The notes under the pieces: model-generated
The model's input: the letters and a program-made list of their open reading frames with translations, nothing else
Databases searched by the model: none
Told to the model about the DNA's origin: nothing
Made by a program: the position numbers and the translations under genes
From: Qipengyuania oceanensis
GTDB lineage: Bacteria > Pseudomonadota > Alphaproteobacteria > Sphingomonadales > Sphingomonadaceae
Direction of reading: 5' to 3'
Assembly: GCF_009827535.1 (NCBI RefSeq)
Contig: NZ_WTYN01000001.1
Span: forward strand, 930,001-994,000
Length of the DNA: 64,000 bases
Shown here: piece after piece, positions 53,987 to 64,000 of the stretch
Position numbering within the stretch: position 1 is the first letter of the stretch
Layout of the letters: each line of letters opens with the position of its first letter

Positions 53987-55198
53987 ATGGCGACGCAGCT
54001 CGAACCGGAAGTTCATAGCGACGAGGATGCTTTCCGCACGGAAGTGCAGCAATTCCTGGCGAAGAACTTTCCCGAAGAACTCAAGGGCAAAGGCAACGCG
54101 CTTGCCGGAGTCGATGGACCCACCGAAGAAACGGCCCCGCAAAAATCATGGCGCGAAGCCATGGGCGAACGCGGTTGGGGTACCCCCACCTGGCCGAAGG
54201 AATACGGCGGCGGCGGCCTGACTAAAAAGCAGGCGCGCATCCTCGACGAAGAGCTGGCGAAAGCGGGTGCCTACAACCCGATCGGCGGCATGGGCGTGAT
54301 GATGTTCGGCCCGACGCTGCTCGAATACGGCAGCGAGGAACAGAAGCACGAGCATATCCCGGCGATCTGCCGCGGCGAAGTCCGCTGGTGCCAGGGCTAC
54401 TCCGAACCCAATGCCGGATCGGACCTTGCGAACCTGCAGACCTTCGCCGAGGACAAGGGCGATCACTACCTCGTCAACGGCCAGAAGACCTGGACCAGCG
54501 GCGGGCAATGGGCGGACAAGTGCTTCGCCATCGTGCGTACCGACAAGTCCGACAAGCACAACGGCATCAGCTTCATGCTGATCGACATGGACGCCCCCGG
54601 AGTGGAAGTCCGCCCCATCACCATGATCAGCGGCACCAGCCCGTTCTGCGAAACCTTCTTCACCGACGTGAAGGTGCCGAAGAAGAACCTGGTCGGCGAG
54701 GAAGGCCAGGGCTGGACGATCGGCAAGCGGCTGCTCCAGCACGAACGCACCAATATCTCGGGTGGCGGCAGCATGGCGCGTGCCATGGGGCAGAGCCTGG
54801 GCGCGATCGCCAAGAAATACGGCGAGACGAATGCCGATGGCGAACTCGCCGATCCGGTGCTGCGCGACAAGATCGCGGATTTCGAAATCCGCTGGAACAG
54901 CTTCCTTCTCACCGCCCGGCGCGCGATGGAAGAAAGCAAGGCGCAAGGTGGTGTTTCCGAAATCAGCTCGGTGCTGAAGAAAGTCGGCACCAAGCTTAGC
55001 CAGGAGCGTAGCGAACTGCTGATCGAGATCCGCGGCCTCCAGGGCCTTGGCTGGGACGGCGACGACTTCACCGACGGCGAACTGGAAGCGGTGCGCGGCT
55101 GGCTCTTCGGCAAGGCCACGACGATCTACGGCGGCTCGACCGAAATCCAGAACAACATCATCGCCAAGCGCGTGCTCGGCATGCTCGACCACCAGTAA
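53987..55198 (+). CDS. Acyl-CoA dehydrogenase (subunit A of a probable pair)
   Basis: A 403-residue FAD acyl-CoA dehydrogenase. CQGYSEPNAGSDLANLQ and TFAEDKGDHYLVNGQKTWTS-type segments are family hallmarks. The C-terminus has TIYGGSTEIQNNIIAKRVLG, with Gly where the medium-chain enzymes have the catalytic Glu of YEGT. The second dehydrogenase gene follows 36 bases later in the same frame direction. Together they resemble alpha2beta2 acyl-CoA dehydrogenases used for sterol or branched acyl-CoA substrates. The substrate is unknown. Confidence 0.88.
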   Translation: MATQLEPEVHSDEDAFRTEVQQFLAKNFPEELKGKGNALAGVDGPTEETAPQKSWREAMGERGWGTPTWPKEYGGGGLTKKQARILDEELAKAGAYNPIGGMGVMMFGPTLLEYGSEEQKHEHIPAICRGEVRWCQGYSEPNAGSDLANLQTFAEDKGDHYLVNGQKTWTSGGQWADKCFAIVRTDKSDKHNGISFMLIDMDAPGVEVRPITMISGTSPFCETFFTDVKVPKKNLVGEEGQGWTIGKRLLQHERTNISGGGSMARAMGQSLGAIAKKYGETNADGELADPVLRDKIADFEIRWNSFLLTARRAMEESKAQGGVSEISSVLKKVGTKLSQERSELLIEIRGLQGLGWDGDDFTDGELEAVRGWLFGKATTIYGGSTEIQNNIIAKRVLGMLDHQ

Positions 55199-55234
55199 GC
55201 GCAAGCCGAAAAAGCACGTTACGGAGAGACAGAA

Positions 55235-56305
55235 ATGGCAGTTCTCAACGAAGAACAGGAAATGCTGCGCGACATGGCGCGCGACTGGGCGACCAACGAA
55301 AGCCCGGTGACCGAATTCCGCAAGGTCCGCTCGAACGGCGACGAGAAGGCGTTCGACGCCAACGCATATTCGACCATGGCCCAGATGGGCTGGGCCGGGG
55401 TCATCATCCCCGAAGAACATGGCGGGTCGGACTTCGGCTGGCTCAGCGCCGGCCTGGTGGTCGAGGAACTCGGCAAGACCCTCACCGCCAGCCCGCTGGT
55501 GATGAACACGGTGGCAGCATCCGCAATCATCCTGGGCGGCAGCGACGAGCAGAAAGCGAAATACCTCCCGAAGCTCGCCAGCGGCGAGATGATCGCCACG
55601 CTCGCGGTTGACGAAGGCGCAAGTCACGATCCGGCGAAGATCGAGGCATCGGTGTCCGGCGGCAGGCTGTCGGGCAAGAAGGCCTTCGTCCACGAGGCGC
55701 ACGGCGCGGACCTGTTCGTGGTCGCGGCTACAGACGGTCTCTACCTGGTCGAAAAGGGCGACGGCGTCACGCTCAAGACCCGCAAGCTCACCGACCAGCG
55801 TAGCCATGCGGACATCACCTTTGACGGCGCTGCTGCCGACAAGCTCGCCAATGGCGGGGACAGTCTGCTCGACGACGTGCTCGATCGTGCGCGCATCCTG
55901 ACCGCGGCGGAAATGCTCGGCATGGCGCAGCAGGTGTTCGACGTGACGCTCGATTATCTGAAGCAGCGCGTGCAGTTCAACCAGGTGCTGGCGACCTTCC
56001 AGGCGCTGCAGCATCGCATGGCCGATCTGTTCGCGGACCTGGCGCAGATGCGCTCGGCGGTCGAGGGAGGCCTGCAGGCGCTGGACAGCGGCTTCGGCAT
56101 CGACCGTGCGGCGACCATCGCCAAGGCGGAAGCCAACCGCGTGCTCCACACCATGAGCAATCAGGGTATCCAGCTGCACGGCGGCATCGGCATGACCGAC
56201 GAGTACGACGTAGGCTTCTACCTGAAGCGCGCCCGCGTGCTGGAGGCGAGCTTCGGATCGTCGAGCTGGCTCAAGGATCGCTTCGCGACCCTGTCCGGTT
56301 ACTGA
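55235..56305 (+). CDS. Acyl-CoA dehydrogenase (subunit B of a probable pair)
   Basis: A 356-residue paralogue. It is shorter than the usual 380-400 and begins MAVLNEEQEMLRDMARDWA. HEAHGADLFVVAA replaces the long FAD/substrate loop of its neighbour, and QALQHRMADLFADLAQMRSAV then NQGIQLHGGIGMTDEYDVG follow. The reduced middle part suggests it needs its partner to make a complete active site. It is in the same operon as the first dehydrogenase and the serine hydrolase. Confidence 0.85.
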   Translation: MAVLNEEQEMLRDMARDWATNESPVTEFRKVRSNGDEKAFDANAYSTMAQMGWAGVIIPEEHGGSDFGWLSAGLVVEELGKTLTASPLVMNTVAASAIILGGSDEQKAKYLPKLASGEMIATLAVDEGASHDPAKIEASVSGGRLSGKKAFVHEAHGADLFVVAATDGLYLVEKGDGVTLKTRKLTDQRSHADITFDGAAADKLANGGDSLLDDVLDRARILTAAEMLGMAQQVFDVTLDYLKQRVQFNQVLATFQALQHRMADLFADLAQMRSAVEGGLQALDSGFGIDRAATIAKAEANRVLHTMSNQGIQLHGGIGMTDEYDVGFYLKRARVLEASFGSSSWLKDRFATLSGY

Positions 56306-56309
56306 GCCG

Positions 56310-57545
56310 ATGTTCGATTGCGCGCGCCCTCAAGAGCAGGGCTTCGACGGCGAACGGCTCGCCCGCATCCCGACGTTTCTCGCCGACAGCTACGTCGACA
56401 GCGGCCGGCTGCCCAACACGCAGCTGGTCGTCGCCCGCAACGGCGTACCGGTCCACTATTCGAAGCTCGGCAAGATGGGCGACGATGGCAGGGACCTGCG
56501 CGACGATGCCCTGTTCCGCATCGCCAGCATGACGAAGCCGATCACCTCGATCGCCTTCATGCAGCTGGTCGAGCAGTGCAAGGTCGCGCTGGAGGAACCG
56601 GTGACGAAGGTGTTCCCGGAGTTTGCCGGGCTGAAGGTCTATGCCGGGGGCGGCGGATCGATTCCCTTCGCACCCGGCGTGCCTGCGCCGCCGATCCGGT
56701 TCGTCGATTTGCTGACGCACATGTCGGGCTTCACCTACGGGCTGCAGAACCGCAACAATCTCGATGCGACCTACCGTGAGAACAACTTCGATTTCGCACG
56801 CACACATCTGGATTCCGACAGCTTCATCGAGAAACTGTCCAAGCTGCCGCTCGAGTTCGCACCCGGCACGGGCTGGAATTACTCGGTCTCGACCGATGTC
56901 CTGGGCATCGCGGTGGAGCGGATCAGCGGCATGCGGCTGGGCGACTACTTCGCGAAGAACATCTTCGAACCGCTCGGCATGTCCGACACTGCCTTCGGAG
57001 TGGCCGAGGGCAAGGGGGACCGGCTGGTCGATGCCTATGCCTATCGCCCCGGCGACACGCCGAGGATGATCGATTCAGGTGCGAAGAGCCGGTTGAACAG
57101 TCCCGGCAGTTTCGACAGCGGCGGCGGCGGCCTTGTCGGGACGATCGCCGATTACCAGCGCTTCGTGACCATGCTCGTCAATGGCGGCGAGTTGGGCGGC
57201 GTCCGGATCGTCAGCCCCAAGACCTTGCGCCTGATGCGTACCAACCACTTGCCGGGCAACGCCGACCTGACCGAGATGTCGAGCAGCCTCTTTTCCGAGG
57301 CGAACAATGCCGGGACCGGCTTCGGGCTCGGCTTCGCAATGGTGATCGACCCGGCGAAGACGCTGATGCCTTCGAGCCCCGGCGAATATTACTGGGGCGG
57401 CGCCTATTCGACCGCCTTCTTCGTCGACCCTGTCGAGCAGATAACCTGCGTCTTCATGACGCAGGTCTACCCGTCCTCGACCTATCCGATCCGGCGTCAG
57501 CTGAAGACCCTGATCTACTCCGCCCTTGCCGAAAGCTACGCCTGA
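56310..57545 (+). CDS. Serine hydrolase, beta-lactamase/EstB-like
   Basis: A 411-residue protein of the class C beta-lactamase/esterase fold. The catalytic SMTK (SxxK) is near residue 72 and the tyrosine motif YSVS near 195. The C-terminal YYWGGAYST corresponds to the third motif in EstB-like esterases. No signal peptide is visible, so a cytoplasmic esterase or thioester hydrolase is more likely than a lactamase. It lies four bases after the dehydrogenase stop, within the operon, and could cleave an ester or CoA intermediate. Confidence 0.82.
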   Translation: MFDCARPQEQGFDGERLARIPTFLADSYVDSGRLPNTQLVVARNGVPVHYSKLGKMGDDGRDLRDDALFRIASMTKPITSIAFMQLVEQCKVALEEPVTKVFPEFAGLKVYAGGGGSIPFAPGVPAPPIRFVDLLTHMSGFTYGLQNRNNLDATYRENNFDFARTHLDSDSFIEKLSKLPLEFAPGTGWNYSVSTDVLGIAVERISGMRLGDYFAKNIFEPLGMSDTAFGVAEGKGDRLVDAYAYRPGDTPRMIDSGAKSRLNSPGSFDSGGGGLVGTIADYQRFVTMLVNGGELGGVRIVSPKTLRLMRTNHLPGNADLTEMSSSLFSEANNAGTGFGLGFAMVIDPAKTLMPSSPGEYYWGGAYSTAFFVDPVEQITCVFMTQVYPSSTYPIRRQLKTLIYSALAESYA

Positions 57546-57556
57546 AGGAATTGCCC

Positions 57557-59593
57557 ATGACGTCCCCCATCCGCACCGAACGCCATGACAATGTGCTCGT
57601 GATCGTATCGGACAATCCGCCGGTCAATGCGCTCGGGCAGGCCGTGCGACAGGGCCTTGCCGACGGAATCGACGAGGCGCTGGGCGACGACAGCATTGAG
57701 GCGGTGGTGATCCGTTGCGACGGGCGGACCTTCTTCGCCGGGGCCGACATCACCGAGTTCGGCAAGGCCCCGCAAGGGCCGAGCCTGCCGGAAGCGCTGG
57801 ACCGGCTCGAGGCAAGCGACAAGCCGGTGGTCGCGGCGATCCACGGCACGGCGCTCGGGGGCGGATGCGAGGTCGCCCTTGCCTGTCATTACCGCGTCGC
57901 CGTTCCCAGCGCGAAAATCGGCCTGCCGGAAGTCAAGCTCGGCCTGATCCCCGGGGCCGCCGGCACGCAGCGGCTGCCCAGGCTGGTCGGAGCGGAAGCT
58001 GCCCTCCCCCTCGTCGCCATCGGGGATCCGATCTCCGCCAGGAAGGCCGAGACAATCGGCCTCGTCGATGCGATCGTGGGCGAAGACAGCCTGGAAGCCG
58101 ACGCGATCGCTTTCGCCAAGTCGAAGATCGGTCAGCCGGTCCCCCGCGCGAGCGAGGGCACGGCCAATCAGGACGGGGTCAAGAATCCCGACATCTTCGA
58201 CCAGTTCCGGGCGAAGAACGGCCGCAGGATGCGCGGTTTCGACGCGCCCAATGCCGCGATCGAGGCGGTCAAGGCTGCCGGCGAACTGTCATATGCAGAT
58301 GGTGTCAGGAAAGAGCGCGAACTCTTCACCCAGCTGATGACCGGTAGCCAGTCGAAGGCCATGCGGCATTATTTCTTCGCCGAACGGGCCGCCAACAAGA
58401 TCGACGACGTGCCCGCCGACACGCCGCTGATCCCGATCCACAAGGTCGGCGTGATCGGCGCCGGCACGATGGGCGGCGGGATCGCGATGAATTTCCTGTC
58501 CGCCGGCCTCCCCGTCACCATCCTCGAGATGCAGCAGGACGCGCTCGATCGCGGGACCGGCGTGATGCGCAAGAATTACGAGAACACCGCCAAGCGCGGC
58601 CGGATGACGCCAGAGCAGGTCGAGGGGGCGATGGGCCTGCTCACGCCGACGCTCGATTACGGCGACCTTGCCGACTGCGATCTCGTGATCGAGGCGGTCT
58701 ACGAGAACATGGACGTCAAGAAGCAGGTATTCGGGAAGCTCGACGAGGTGGTCAAGCAGGGCGCGATCCTGGCGTCTAACACCAGCTATCTGAACATCGA
58801 CGAAATCGCGCAGGCGACGAAGCGTCCGGGCTACGTGCTCGGCCTGCACTTCTTCTCGCCGGCGAACGTGATGAAGCTGCTCGAGATCGTGCGCGGTGCC
58901 GAAACCCGCGACGACGTGCTCGCGACCTGCATGAAGCTCGCCAAGAAGATCGGAAAGGTCGCCGCGGTATCGGGCGTGTGCCCCGGCTTCATCGGCAACC
59001 GCATGCTTTCCAAGCGGCAGGAGCAGGCGAACAAGCTCATCATGGAAGGTGCGAACTACTGGGACGTCGACGACGTGCTGCTCGAGTTCGGCTTCCCCAT
59101 GGGTCCGTTCCAGATGGGCGATCTTGCCGGGATCGACATCGGCTGGCACCGCGATCCGAGCAAGGTGACGACCGTGCGCGAGGCGCTGTGCGCGGCCGGA
59201 CGCTTCGGCCAGAAGAACGGCAAGGGCTTCTACGATTACGACGAGGCACGCCAGCGCACTCCGTCGGACGAAGTGAAGCAGATCATCGCCGATTTCGCTG
59301 CGAAGGAAGGCAACCAGCAGCGCGAAATCTCCAAGGAAGAAATCCGCGAACGGCTGCTCTACCCGATGGTCAACGAAGGCGCCCAGATTCTCGAAGAGGG
59401 TATGGCCCAGCGCGCGAGCGACATCGATGTCGTCTGGATAAACGGCTACGGCTGGCCGCTCTACACCGGCGGACCGATGTTCTGGGCCGAGCAGATCGGG
59501 CTGGAAACTGTGGTTTCCGGGCTCGAAAAACACGGCCTGCCGGTCAGCGACCGATTGCGCAAAAATGCCACAGGTGGCGCGGGTTTCGACTGA
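57557..59593 (+). CDS. FadB/FadJ-type multifunctional enzyme (enoyl-CoA hydratase, 3-hydroxyacyl-CoA dehydrogenase)
   Basis: A 678-residue fusion. The N-terminal crotonase domain has [19 protein letters not shown] near residue 100 and [20 protein letters not shown] for the hydratase. It is followed by an NAD-binding 3-hydroxyacyl-CoA dehydrogenase ([16 protein letters not shown] near residue 302). Length fits FadJ/PaaH-type proteins. No thiolase is adjacent, so beta-oxidation is incomplete here. AAGGAA supports the ATG at 57557. It is the last gene of the operon. Confidence 0.92.
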   Translation: MTSPIRTERHDNVLVIVSDNPPVNALGQAVRQGLADGIDEALGDDSIEAVVIRCDGRTFFAGADITEFGKAPQGPSLPEALDRLEASDKPVVAAIHGTALGGGCEVALACHYRVAVPSAKIGLPEVKLGLIPGAAGTQRLPRLVGAEAALPLVAIGDPISARKAETIGLVDAIVGEDSLEADAIAFAKSKIGQPVPRASEGTANQDGVKNPDIFDQFRAKNGRRMRGFDAPNAAIEAVKAAGELSYADGVRKERELFTQLMTGSQSKAMRHYFFAERAANKIDDVPADTPLIPIHKVGVIGAGTMGGGIAMNFLSAGLPVTILEMQQDALDRGTGVMRKNYENTAKRGRMTPEQVEGAMGLLTPTLDYGDLADCDLVIEAVYENMDVKKQVFGKLDEVVKQGAILASNTSYLNIDEIAQATKRPGYVLGLHFFSPANVMKLLEIVRGAETRDDVLATCMKLAKKIGKVAAVSGVCPGFIGNRMLSKRQEQANKLIMEGANYWDVDDVLLEFGFPMGPFQMGDLAGIDIGWHRDPSKVTTVREALCAAGRFGQKNGKGFYDYDEARQRTPSDEVKQIIADFAAKEGNQQREISKEEIRERLLYPMVNEGAQILEEGMAQRASDIDVVWINGYGWPLYTGGPMFWAEQIGLETVVSGLEKHGLPVSDRLRKNATGGAGFD

Positions 59594-59688
59594 ATCTTGC
59601 GCGGGTTCGCTTGACAGCTGACAAAAATAATAGTCCAGTTTCGAGCAACGGGTATCCGACGAGATATCCGGGTGGAGAGGAGTACATC

Positions 59689-62634
59689 ATGAGGAAATTT
59701 AGCTGGCGCCACAGTTGCGCCCTGGTCGCTCTTGCCGGAGCGGCCGCCGCAACGCCTGCCTTCGCACAAGTCGACGAACCGGGTGACAGCGACGAGCAAC
59801 CGACAGCCGAAACCATCATCGTTACCGGGTCGCTGATCCGCGGCACGCCTGAAGACGCGGCGCTGCCGGTCAACACCGTATCGGCCGAGGAGCTGTCCCA
59901 GAAGGGCATCACCTCGCCGCTCGAACTGATCAAGGAATTGCCTTCGGTCGGTTCGGTTCTGGGCGATACCAACCAGTTCTCCACCGCATCGCAGGGCTTC
60001 CAGGGTAACGGCTCGATCAACCTGCGCGGCCTTGGTTTCACCCGCACCCTCGTCCTGCTGAACGGCAAGCGCACGATCCAGGCGCCGGGTGACGGCTTTA
60101 CCGACACCAACCTGATCCCGCTCTTTGCCCTGCAGCGCGTCGAAATCCTGAAGGACGGTGCCGCGGCAACCTACGGGTCGGACGCGATCGCCGGCGTTGC
60201 AAACTTCATCACCCGCGACAATTTCGACGGCGTCGAAGTCGCTGGCGACTGGACCTTCGTGAAGGGCTCGGACGACAATTTCAATGTCAGCGGCCTGATC
60301 GGCAAGAACTTCGGCGGGCTCAACCTGCTCGTCGGTGCCGGCTGGCAGCATCGTTCGGAATTGCCGACGACCGCGCGCGATTACACCAGCCTGACCTACG
60401 ACGTGAACGCATCGGGCTATTCCGCCCTGGCGACACCGGGCCTGTTCGCCGTGACCTATCTTGGTGCTGGCGGGCTCAACACGATCACCGCTCCTGACAA
60501 GGGCTGTACCGAACTCGGCGGCTATCTCACCGCGCCTGTCTGCCGCTTCACCTACATTCCCTTCGACAACATCACCGAAGAGGAAGACCGGTACCAGGCA
60601 TACGCGCAGGCCAACGCCGACCTGAGCGATTCCACCCGCTGGCACGCGAGTGCACTGTGGGCCAAGACCGATCTGGAAAGCATCAACTATTCGCCGTCCT
60701 TCCCGCCCACCCAGGGCCCGAAGGGTTCGGGATTCCGTAACGCTTTCACCACGTCGCCGGCCAACCCGGCCGTTGCGGCCTTTCTGGCGCAGCAGGGCCT
60801 GCCGGCCAGCGGCGGTGCCAACGGAAATGTCGTTGCGGTAACCAACGTGTTCTACCGCCCGCTCGGCTTCCTCGGAAATCCGCTCGATCCCGATCGCGGC
60901 GCCGGTCGCGGCTCGGCCTAGAACAACGCCTGGCGGATCAACACCGGGCTCGAGTTCGACATCGGCGAAAACCTGATCCTGAATGTCGACGGCACCTACT
61001 GGCGGTCCAGTCGCCAGTTCTGGGTCGGCGACATCATCGGTTCGCGCCTGCAATCTGCGCTCAACGGTTTCGGCGGCGCGGACTGCACCGGCACGACGCC
61101 GGGCGCCAACGGCTGCCAGTTCTTCAATCCGTTCGTTCTTGCCGGGCCGGAAAACCCGACGCTCGACGTCCCCAACCCGTTCTACGTGCCCGGGTTCGAG
61201 AACAGTCCCGAGCTTCTCTCGTGGCTGTACATCCCGAACGGCACCTTCCAGCGTGAAGAGCAGTGGATCGGCGATGCCGTTCTTTCTGGCGGCACCGGAT
61301 TCGAACTGCCGGGCGGCGAAGTTGCCTTCGCTGTGGGCGCACAGTTCCGGAAGAACAACTTCTCGAGCCGTCCGTATCGGAGCGAATCCAACCTGAACGT
61401 CAACCCCTGCTTCATCGAGGGCGACACGAGCTGCGTTGGCACCCCGACGGAAGGCGTCGGGCCGTTCATCTTCCTGGGCGGAACCCGGCCGACCAAGCTC
61501 GACCAGAGCGTATACGCGCTCTTCACCGAGCTTTCGCTGCCGGTTCTCGACACGCTCGAGGTCTCCCTTGCGCTGCGTTTCGAAGACTACGGAAGCCCGG
61601 TCGGTTCGACGCTGAACCCGAAGGCGGCCGCTCGCTTCGAAGCGACCGACTGGCTGACCCTGCGCGGTTCGATCGGCACCACCTTCCGCGGTCCGCTGGC
61701 CAGCAACGTGGACGACAACTTCGTCACGGCACTGGCCGGTCTGACGGCGGCGGGCGGCAACTACAAGTCGGTCGACATCTACGGGAACCCGGACCTCGAT
61801 CCGGAAACCGCGCTGACCTACAACATCGGCTTCATCGTCGACACCGGTCCGTTGACCTTCAGCGCCGACTTCTGGACCTACGAGTTCAAGGACCAGATCG
61901 TCACCACGCCGGCCGATGCCATTGCCAGCTTCGTCGGCAACGGGCAGACCACCGGCACCGCTCCGGTCAATTGCTCCAGCTCGCTGGCCTATCTGGTGAC
62001 CTTCTCCGGTGATACCTGCGTCCAGGGCACCACGACCGGTCTCGACATCGCTCGTGTTCGCACGCAGTTCGTCAACGGGCCCGATGTGACCGTTCGGGGC
62101 ATCGACTTTGCCGCCAACTACGACATCGATGCCGGTTTCGGCGTGGTGTCGATCGGTGGTAACGCGACCTGGAACCTCAACTACAAGACCGACGAATTCT
62201 CCGTCGGTGACGTACTGGTTACCGAGGCCTACGACGCGGTCGGCTTCGGCAACTACTTCCGCGATCCGGGCACGCTGCCCGAATGGCGTGCCAACGGCTA
62301 CGTCAACGTGAGGACCGGTGGACTCAACTTGCGCTACTCGGTGAACTACATCGACAGCGTCTTCGACGAACGCTGCACCGGCGATCCCTGCTTCGCGATC
62401 GCAGGCGTTCCGGCAGGCAGCAACTTCGGCAAGAACAGCGGCAGCTATGTCCAGCAGGACCTCGTTGCCAACTACGAACTGCCGGTCGAGTTCGCCAAGG
62501 TTCAGCTGACCGCGGCCGTCCTCAACATCTTCGACGAGGAACCGGCTCAGGCCTACCTGCCGATCGGCTACAACCCGTTCATCGGGAACGCCATCGGTCG
62601 GAACTTCCGTGTCGGAATGCGCGTCGGCTTCTGA
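59689..62634 (+). pseudogene. TonB-dependent receptor interrupted by an in-frame TAG
   Basis: One frame runs from ATG 59689 to TGA 62634, broken only by TAG at 60919-60921. Without it the product would be about 981 residues. A signal peptide ends PAFAQ, and a TonB-box-like region ETIIVTGSLIRG starts the plug (LVLLNGKR, RVEILKDGAAATYGSDAI). A long barrel ends GMRVGF, as in other sphingomonad receptors. Residues 1-410 precede the stop, and the downstream part reads on in the same frame with normal composition. GGAGAGGAG precedes the ATG. A single nonsense mutation, a sequencing error or stop read-through would each fit. The receptor's ligand is unknown. Confidence 0.88.
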
Positions 62635-62657
62635 TCCGACCCGCACCGCAGAAAATC

Positions 62658-62690
62658 AGGCCCGTCACCGCGAGGTGGCGGGCCTTTTTC
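62658..62690 (+). terminator. Intrinsic terminator after the TonB receptor
   Basis: AGGCCCG-TCACC and GGTGG-CGGGCCT pair into a strong stem around a GCGA loop, followed by TTTTTC. It stands 23 bases after the receptor stop. Confidence 0.9.
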
Positions 62691-62707
62691 GCAGCGCACG
62701 GAGGTAG

Positions 62708-63262
62708 TCAGTCGAGTTGCGAAAGGTCGACCGGCGTGTCGACGTCGGCCAGCATACCCGCATCAGGAGGATCGAGTAGAGCGGCATCCGCAAAACTTAG
62801 CGATGCGGCACCGCGGTCGCCCTCCAGAGCCAGCAAGCGATCGAAATATCGCGCGGGGAAAGCGGCGGGTACTCCTGCCGAACCGTCTGCCTGCCGGGTG
62901 AAGACAGGATCATCGCCCGCTGCAAGCGCTCGCAAATGCGCCGGTGCCACGAGCGGCATGTCTGCAAGCGCGATAACGACCCGGTCGCATTGCCGCACCG
63001 AAGCAACTCCGCAGCGAATGGACGAGGCCATTCCCGAGGCCGCGTGACGATTGGGCACCAGAGTCCATTGCGCGGGCACGTCCGCGAAACGAGCGTCCTC
63101 TCCGACGACCAGGCAGTATTCGTCGAACCCCGCCTCGGTACAGGCGTCGGCGGCCCAGCGCCACAAGGGTCGGCCGCGAAAATCCGCGACCAGCTTGTCC
63201 CCACCGAAGCGCCGCGCCTGACCGGCGCCAAGCAGGAGCACCGCCACGCGGCGGTCAGCCAT
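62708..63262 (-). CDS. MocA-like molybdopterin nucleotidyltransferase
   Basis: A 184-residue nucleotidyltransferase with LLLGAGQARRFGGDKLVADF (NTP-binding loop) near residue 8 and ALADMPLVAPAHL as the Mg-binding aspartate region. It resembles MocA/MobA, which adds CMP or GMP to molybdopterin. Its start overlaps the xdhC stop by eight bases, so the two are co-expressed. The choice between cytidylyl and guanylyl transfer is not certain. Confidence 0.8.
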   Translation of the reverse strand: MADRRVAVLLLGAGQARRFGGDKLVADFRGRPLWRWAADACTEAGFDEYCLVVGEDARFADVPAQWTLVPNRHAASGMASSIRCGVASVRQCDRVVIALADMPLVAPAHLRALAAGDDPVFTRQADGSAGVPAAFPARYFDRLLALEGDRGAASLSFADAALLDPPDAGMLADVDTPVDLSQLD

Positions 63263-64000
63263 GATCGCGCAAGCCTTCGTAGAGAGCCGTAACCTGTGCC
63301 AGTGCCGACAGGGCCAACGTCTCGGGCGTCTTGCAGATCGGGACCACGCCCACCGGGCTGGTCAACCGTGCCAATGCTTCCTCGGTCACACCGCGCGAGA
63401 GGAGTTCGGTGAGGCGGGCGCGCCGCGCACGCTCGCCGCCCTGAGCCCCGATATAGAAGGCATCGCTCGACAAAGCCTCCTCTAGCAGCGCAGCTTCCCA
63501 CTCGTGGTCGTGAAACAGCAACAGGATCGCCGTCCATTTGTCGGCGGCAGGCAGCCCGCTTTGCGAACCCATGCGCAAGCTATCCTTGTCGACAGCCTCG
63601 ACCGCGACATGCGCAGCCGCTGCCAGCTGGACGCAAGCGTCGAATTCCGGCCCCTGGCCGAACAGTCGCAAGCGCAGGGCGGGCAAGTAGCGTCGCTGTC
63701 GCAGCGGCGACTTGCCGGGCAGCGTTAATCCGGCAGGCCGGCGTTCGCCCAGAGACTCCAGCGCGGCACGGCAGGCGGCACGGTCCGGCGCGGGATCGAG
63801 CAGTATATCGAGCCCGCCGCCGCACGGCAGCCGAAAGTCGATGTTGTCCGAACCACGTCCGTAGCGCACGACGCGCGCCCCGTCCGCCTTCCGGACATCG
63901 CTGGCGAGTTGGCTTTCGAGACAGCCGTCGGCGAGATCGCCGACCACGCTGCCGTCGGGGCGGACGGCCAACTGAGCGCCGAGAGGGCGCGAAAAGCTCC
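63255..64000 (-). CDS. XdhC-family molybdenum-enzyme maturation protein (partial)
   Basis: The frame is open to the right edge, so the N-terminus lies outside the window. Visible are LGAQLAVRPDGSVVGDLADGCLESQL at the edge, LPCGGGLDILLDP and a C-terminal FYIGAQGGERARRARLTELL with VVPICKTPETLALSALA, the XdhC hallmark order. XdhC binds molybdenum cofactor and inserts the sulfurated form into molybdenum hydroxylases. It overlaps the downstream MocA-like gene. Confidence 0.85.
   Translation of the reverse strand, partial: SFSRPLGAQLAVRPDGSVVGDLADGCLESQLASDVRKADGARVVRYGRGSDNIDFRLPCGGGLDILLDPAPDRAACRAALESLGERRPAGLTLPGKSPLRQRRYLPALRLRLFGQGPEFDACVQLAAAAHVAVEAVDKDSLRMGSQSGLPAADKWTAILLLFHDHEWEAALLEEALSSDAFYIGAQGGERARRARLTELLSRGVTEEALARLTSPVGVVPICKTPETLALSALAQVTALYEGLRDHG

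Noticed and set aside
59613-59636. TTGACA ... TAATAG as a sigma-70 promoter before the TonB receptor
   Set aside because: The spacing is about 11 bases, too short for a normal promoter. A promoter probably exists here, but its elements cannot be assigned.
60919-60921. TAG read as pyrrolysine or selenocysteine
   Set aside because: TAG-pyrrolysine needs pylTS genes and is not known in this order, and selenocysteine uses TGA. Nothing around it suggests a recoding element.
59461-62646. Very long (1061-codon) minus-strand frame across the TonB receptor
   Set aside because: It is a composition shadow, with Arg/Val/Glu-rich low-information translation and no start signal. The plus strand carries receptor motifs on both sides of the TAG.
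1-64000. Mobile elements, CRISPR arrays, tRNA or rRNA genes
   Set aside because: No transposase, integrase, direct-repeat array or cloverleaf was recognised on either strand. A covariance-model scan would be decisive for tRNAs and small RNAs, and I could not run one.

Overview
The window is gene-dense, visibly G+C-rich bacterial chromosome with no tRNA, rRNA, insertion sequence, CRISPR array or prophage that I could recognise, and no gene-free stretch longer than about 210 bases. The gene set points to an alphaproteobacterium of the order Sphingomonadales, most likely a marine member of the Erythrobacteraceae. The clues are an RcdA-type (DUF1465) cell-cycle adaptor, DUF465 small proteins, a GAF-type PtsP, S46 peptidase, abundant TonB receptors, Fur-like boxes of the GAGAATCATTCTC type, and a rhodopsin with its retinal-forming Blh enzyme. 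Family placement is inference from content only.

Layout. 1-5.5 kb: the tail of an unknown gene, a Baeyer-Villiger-type flavin monooxygenase, a small membrane protein, a catalase whose ribosome binding site lies in a hairpin, and a sulfotransferase. 5.6-11.3 kb: serS (with an internal low-GC insertion), surE, a potassium channel with an RCK domain, a small membrane protein, rimO and alkB. 11.4-18.7 kb: secreted S46 peptidase, transglutaminase-like protein, and zwf overlapping a divergent PEP-carboxylase homologue. 18.7-25.1 kb: a leftward group tilS-cpoB-rodZ-like, ptsP, two divergent DUF465 genes and rcdA. 25.2-29.4 kb: glpK, an MBL-fold hydrolase, a DUF4230 protein and nadA.

29.4-33.8 kb is a light-energy locus. 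It holds a microbial rhodopsin with the NTQ motif (predicted inward chloride pump), a hairpin terminator, then blh (beta-carotene cleavage), and, divergently, two overlapping DUF2254 membrane proteins. 33.9-41.3 kb holds metabolic and envelope genes: DMT exporter, old yellow enzyme, a CitE-like protein, lipB with a lipoprotein gene, a membrane-domain protein, a phospholipid methyltransferase-like protein, an MFS transporter and an ArsC-family protein. 41.3-45.6 kb holds a Fur-boxed siderophore receptor, an orphan two-cluster [2Fe-2S] protein and a MATE transporter.

45.7-53.8 kb is a compact chemosensory operon, cheA-cheW-cheY-cheB-cheR-GGDEF/EAL-mcp, with overlapping genes and no flagellar genes in view. 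54.0-59.6 kb is a fatty-acid-type catabolic operon: two paired acyl-CoA dehydrogenases, a serine hydrolase and a FadB/FadJ-type multifunctional enzyme. 59.7-62.6 kb is a large TonB receptor interrupted by a single in-frame TAG. The window ends in molybdenum-enzyme maturation genes (a MocA-like nucleotidyltransferase and a truncated xdhC).

The most interesting items are the NTQ rhodopsin/blh unit with its internal terminator, the serS insertion, the divergent PEP-carboxylase coupled to zwf, the amber-interrupted receptor, the catalase leader hairpin, and the chemosensory operon with a c-di-GMP enzyme embedded in it.
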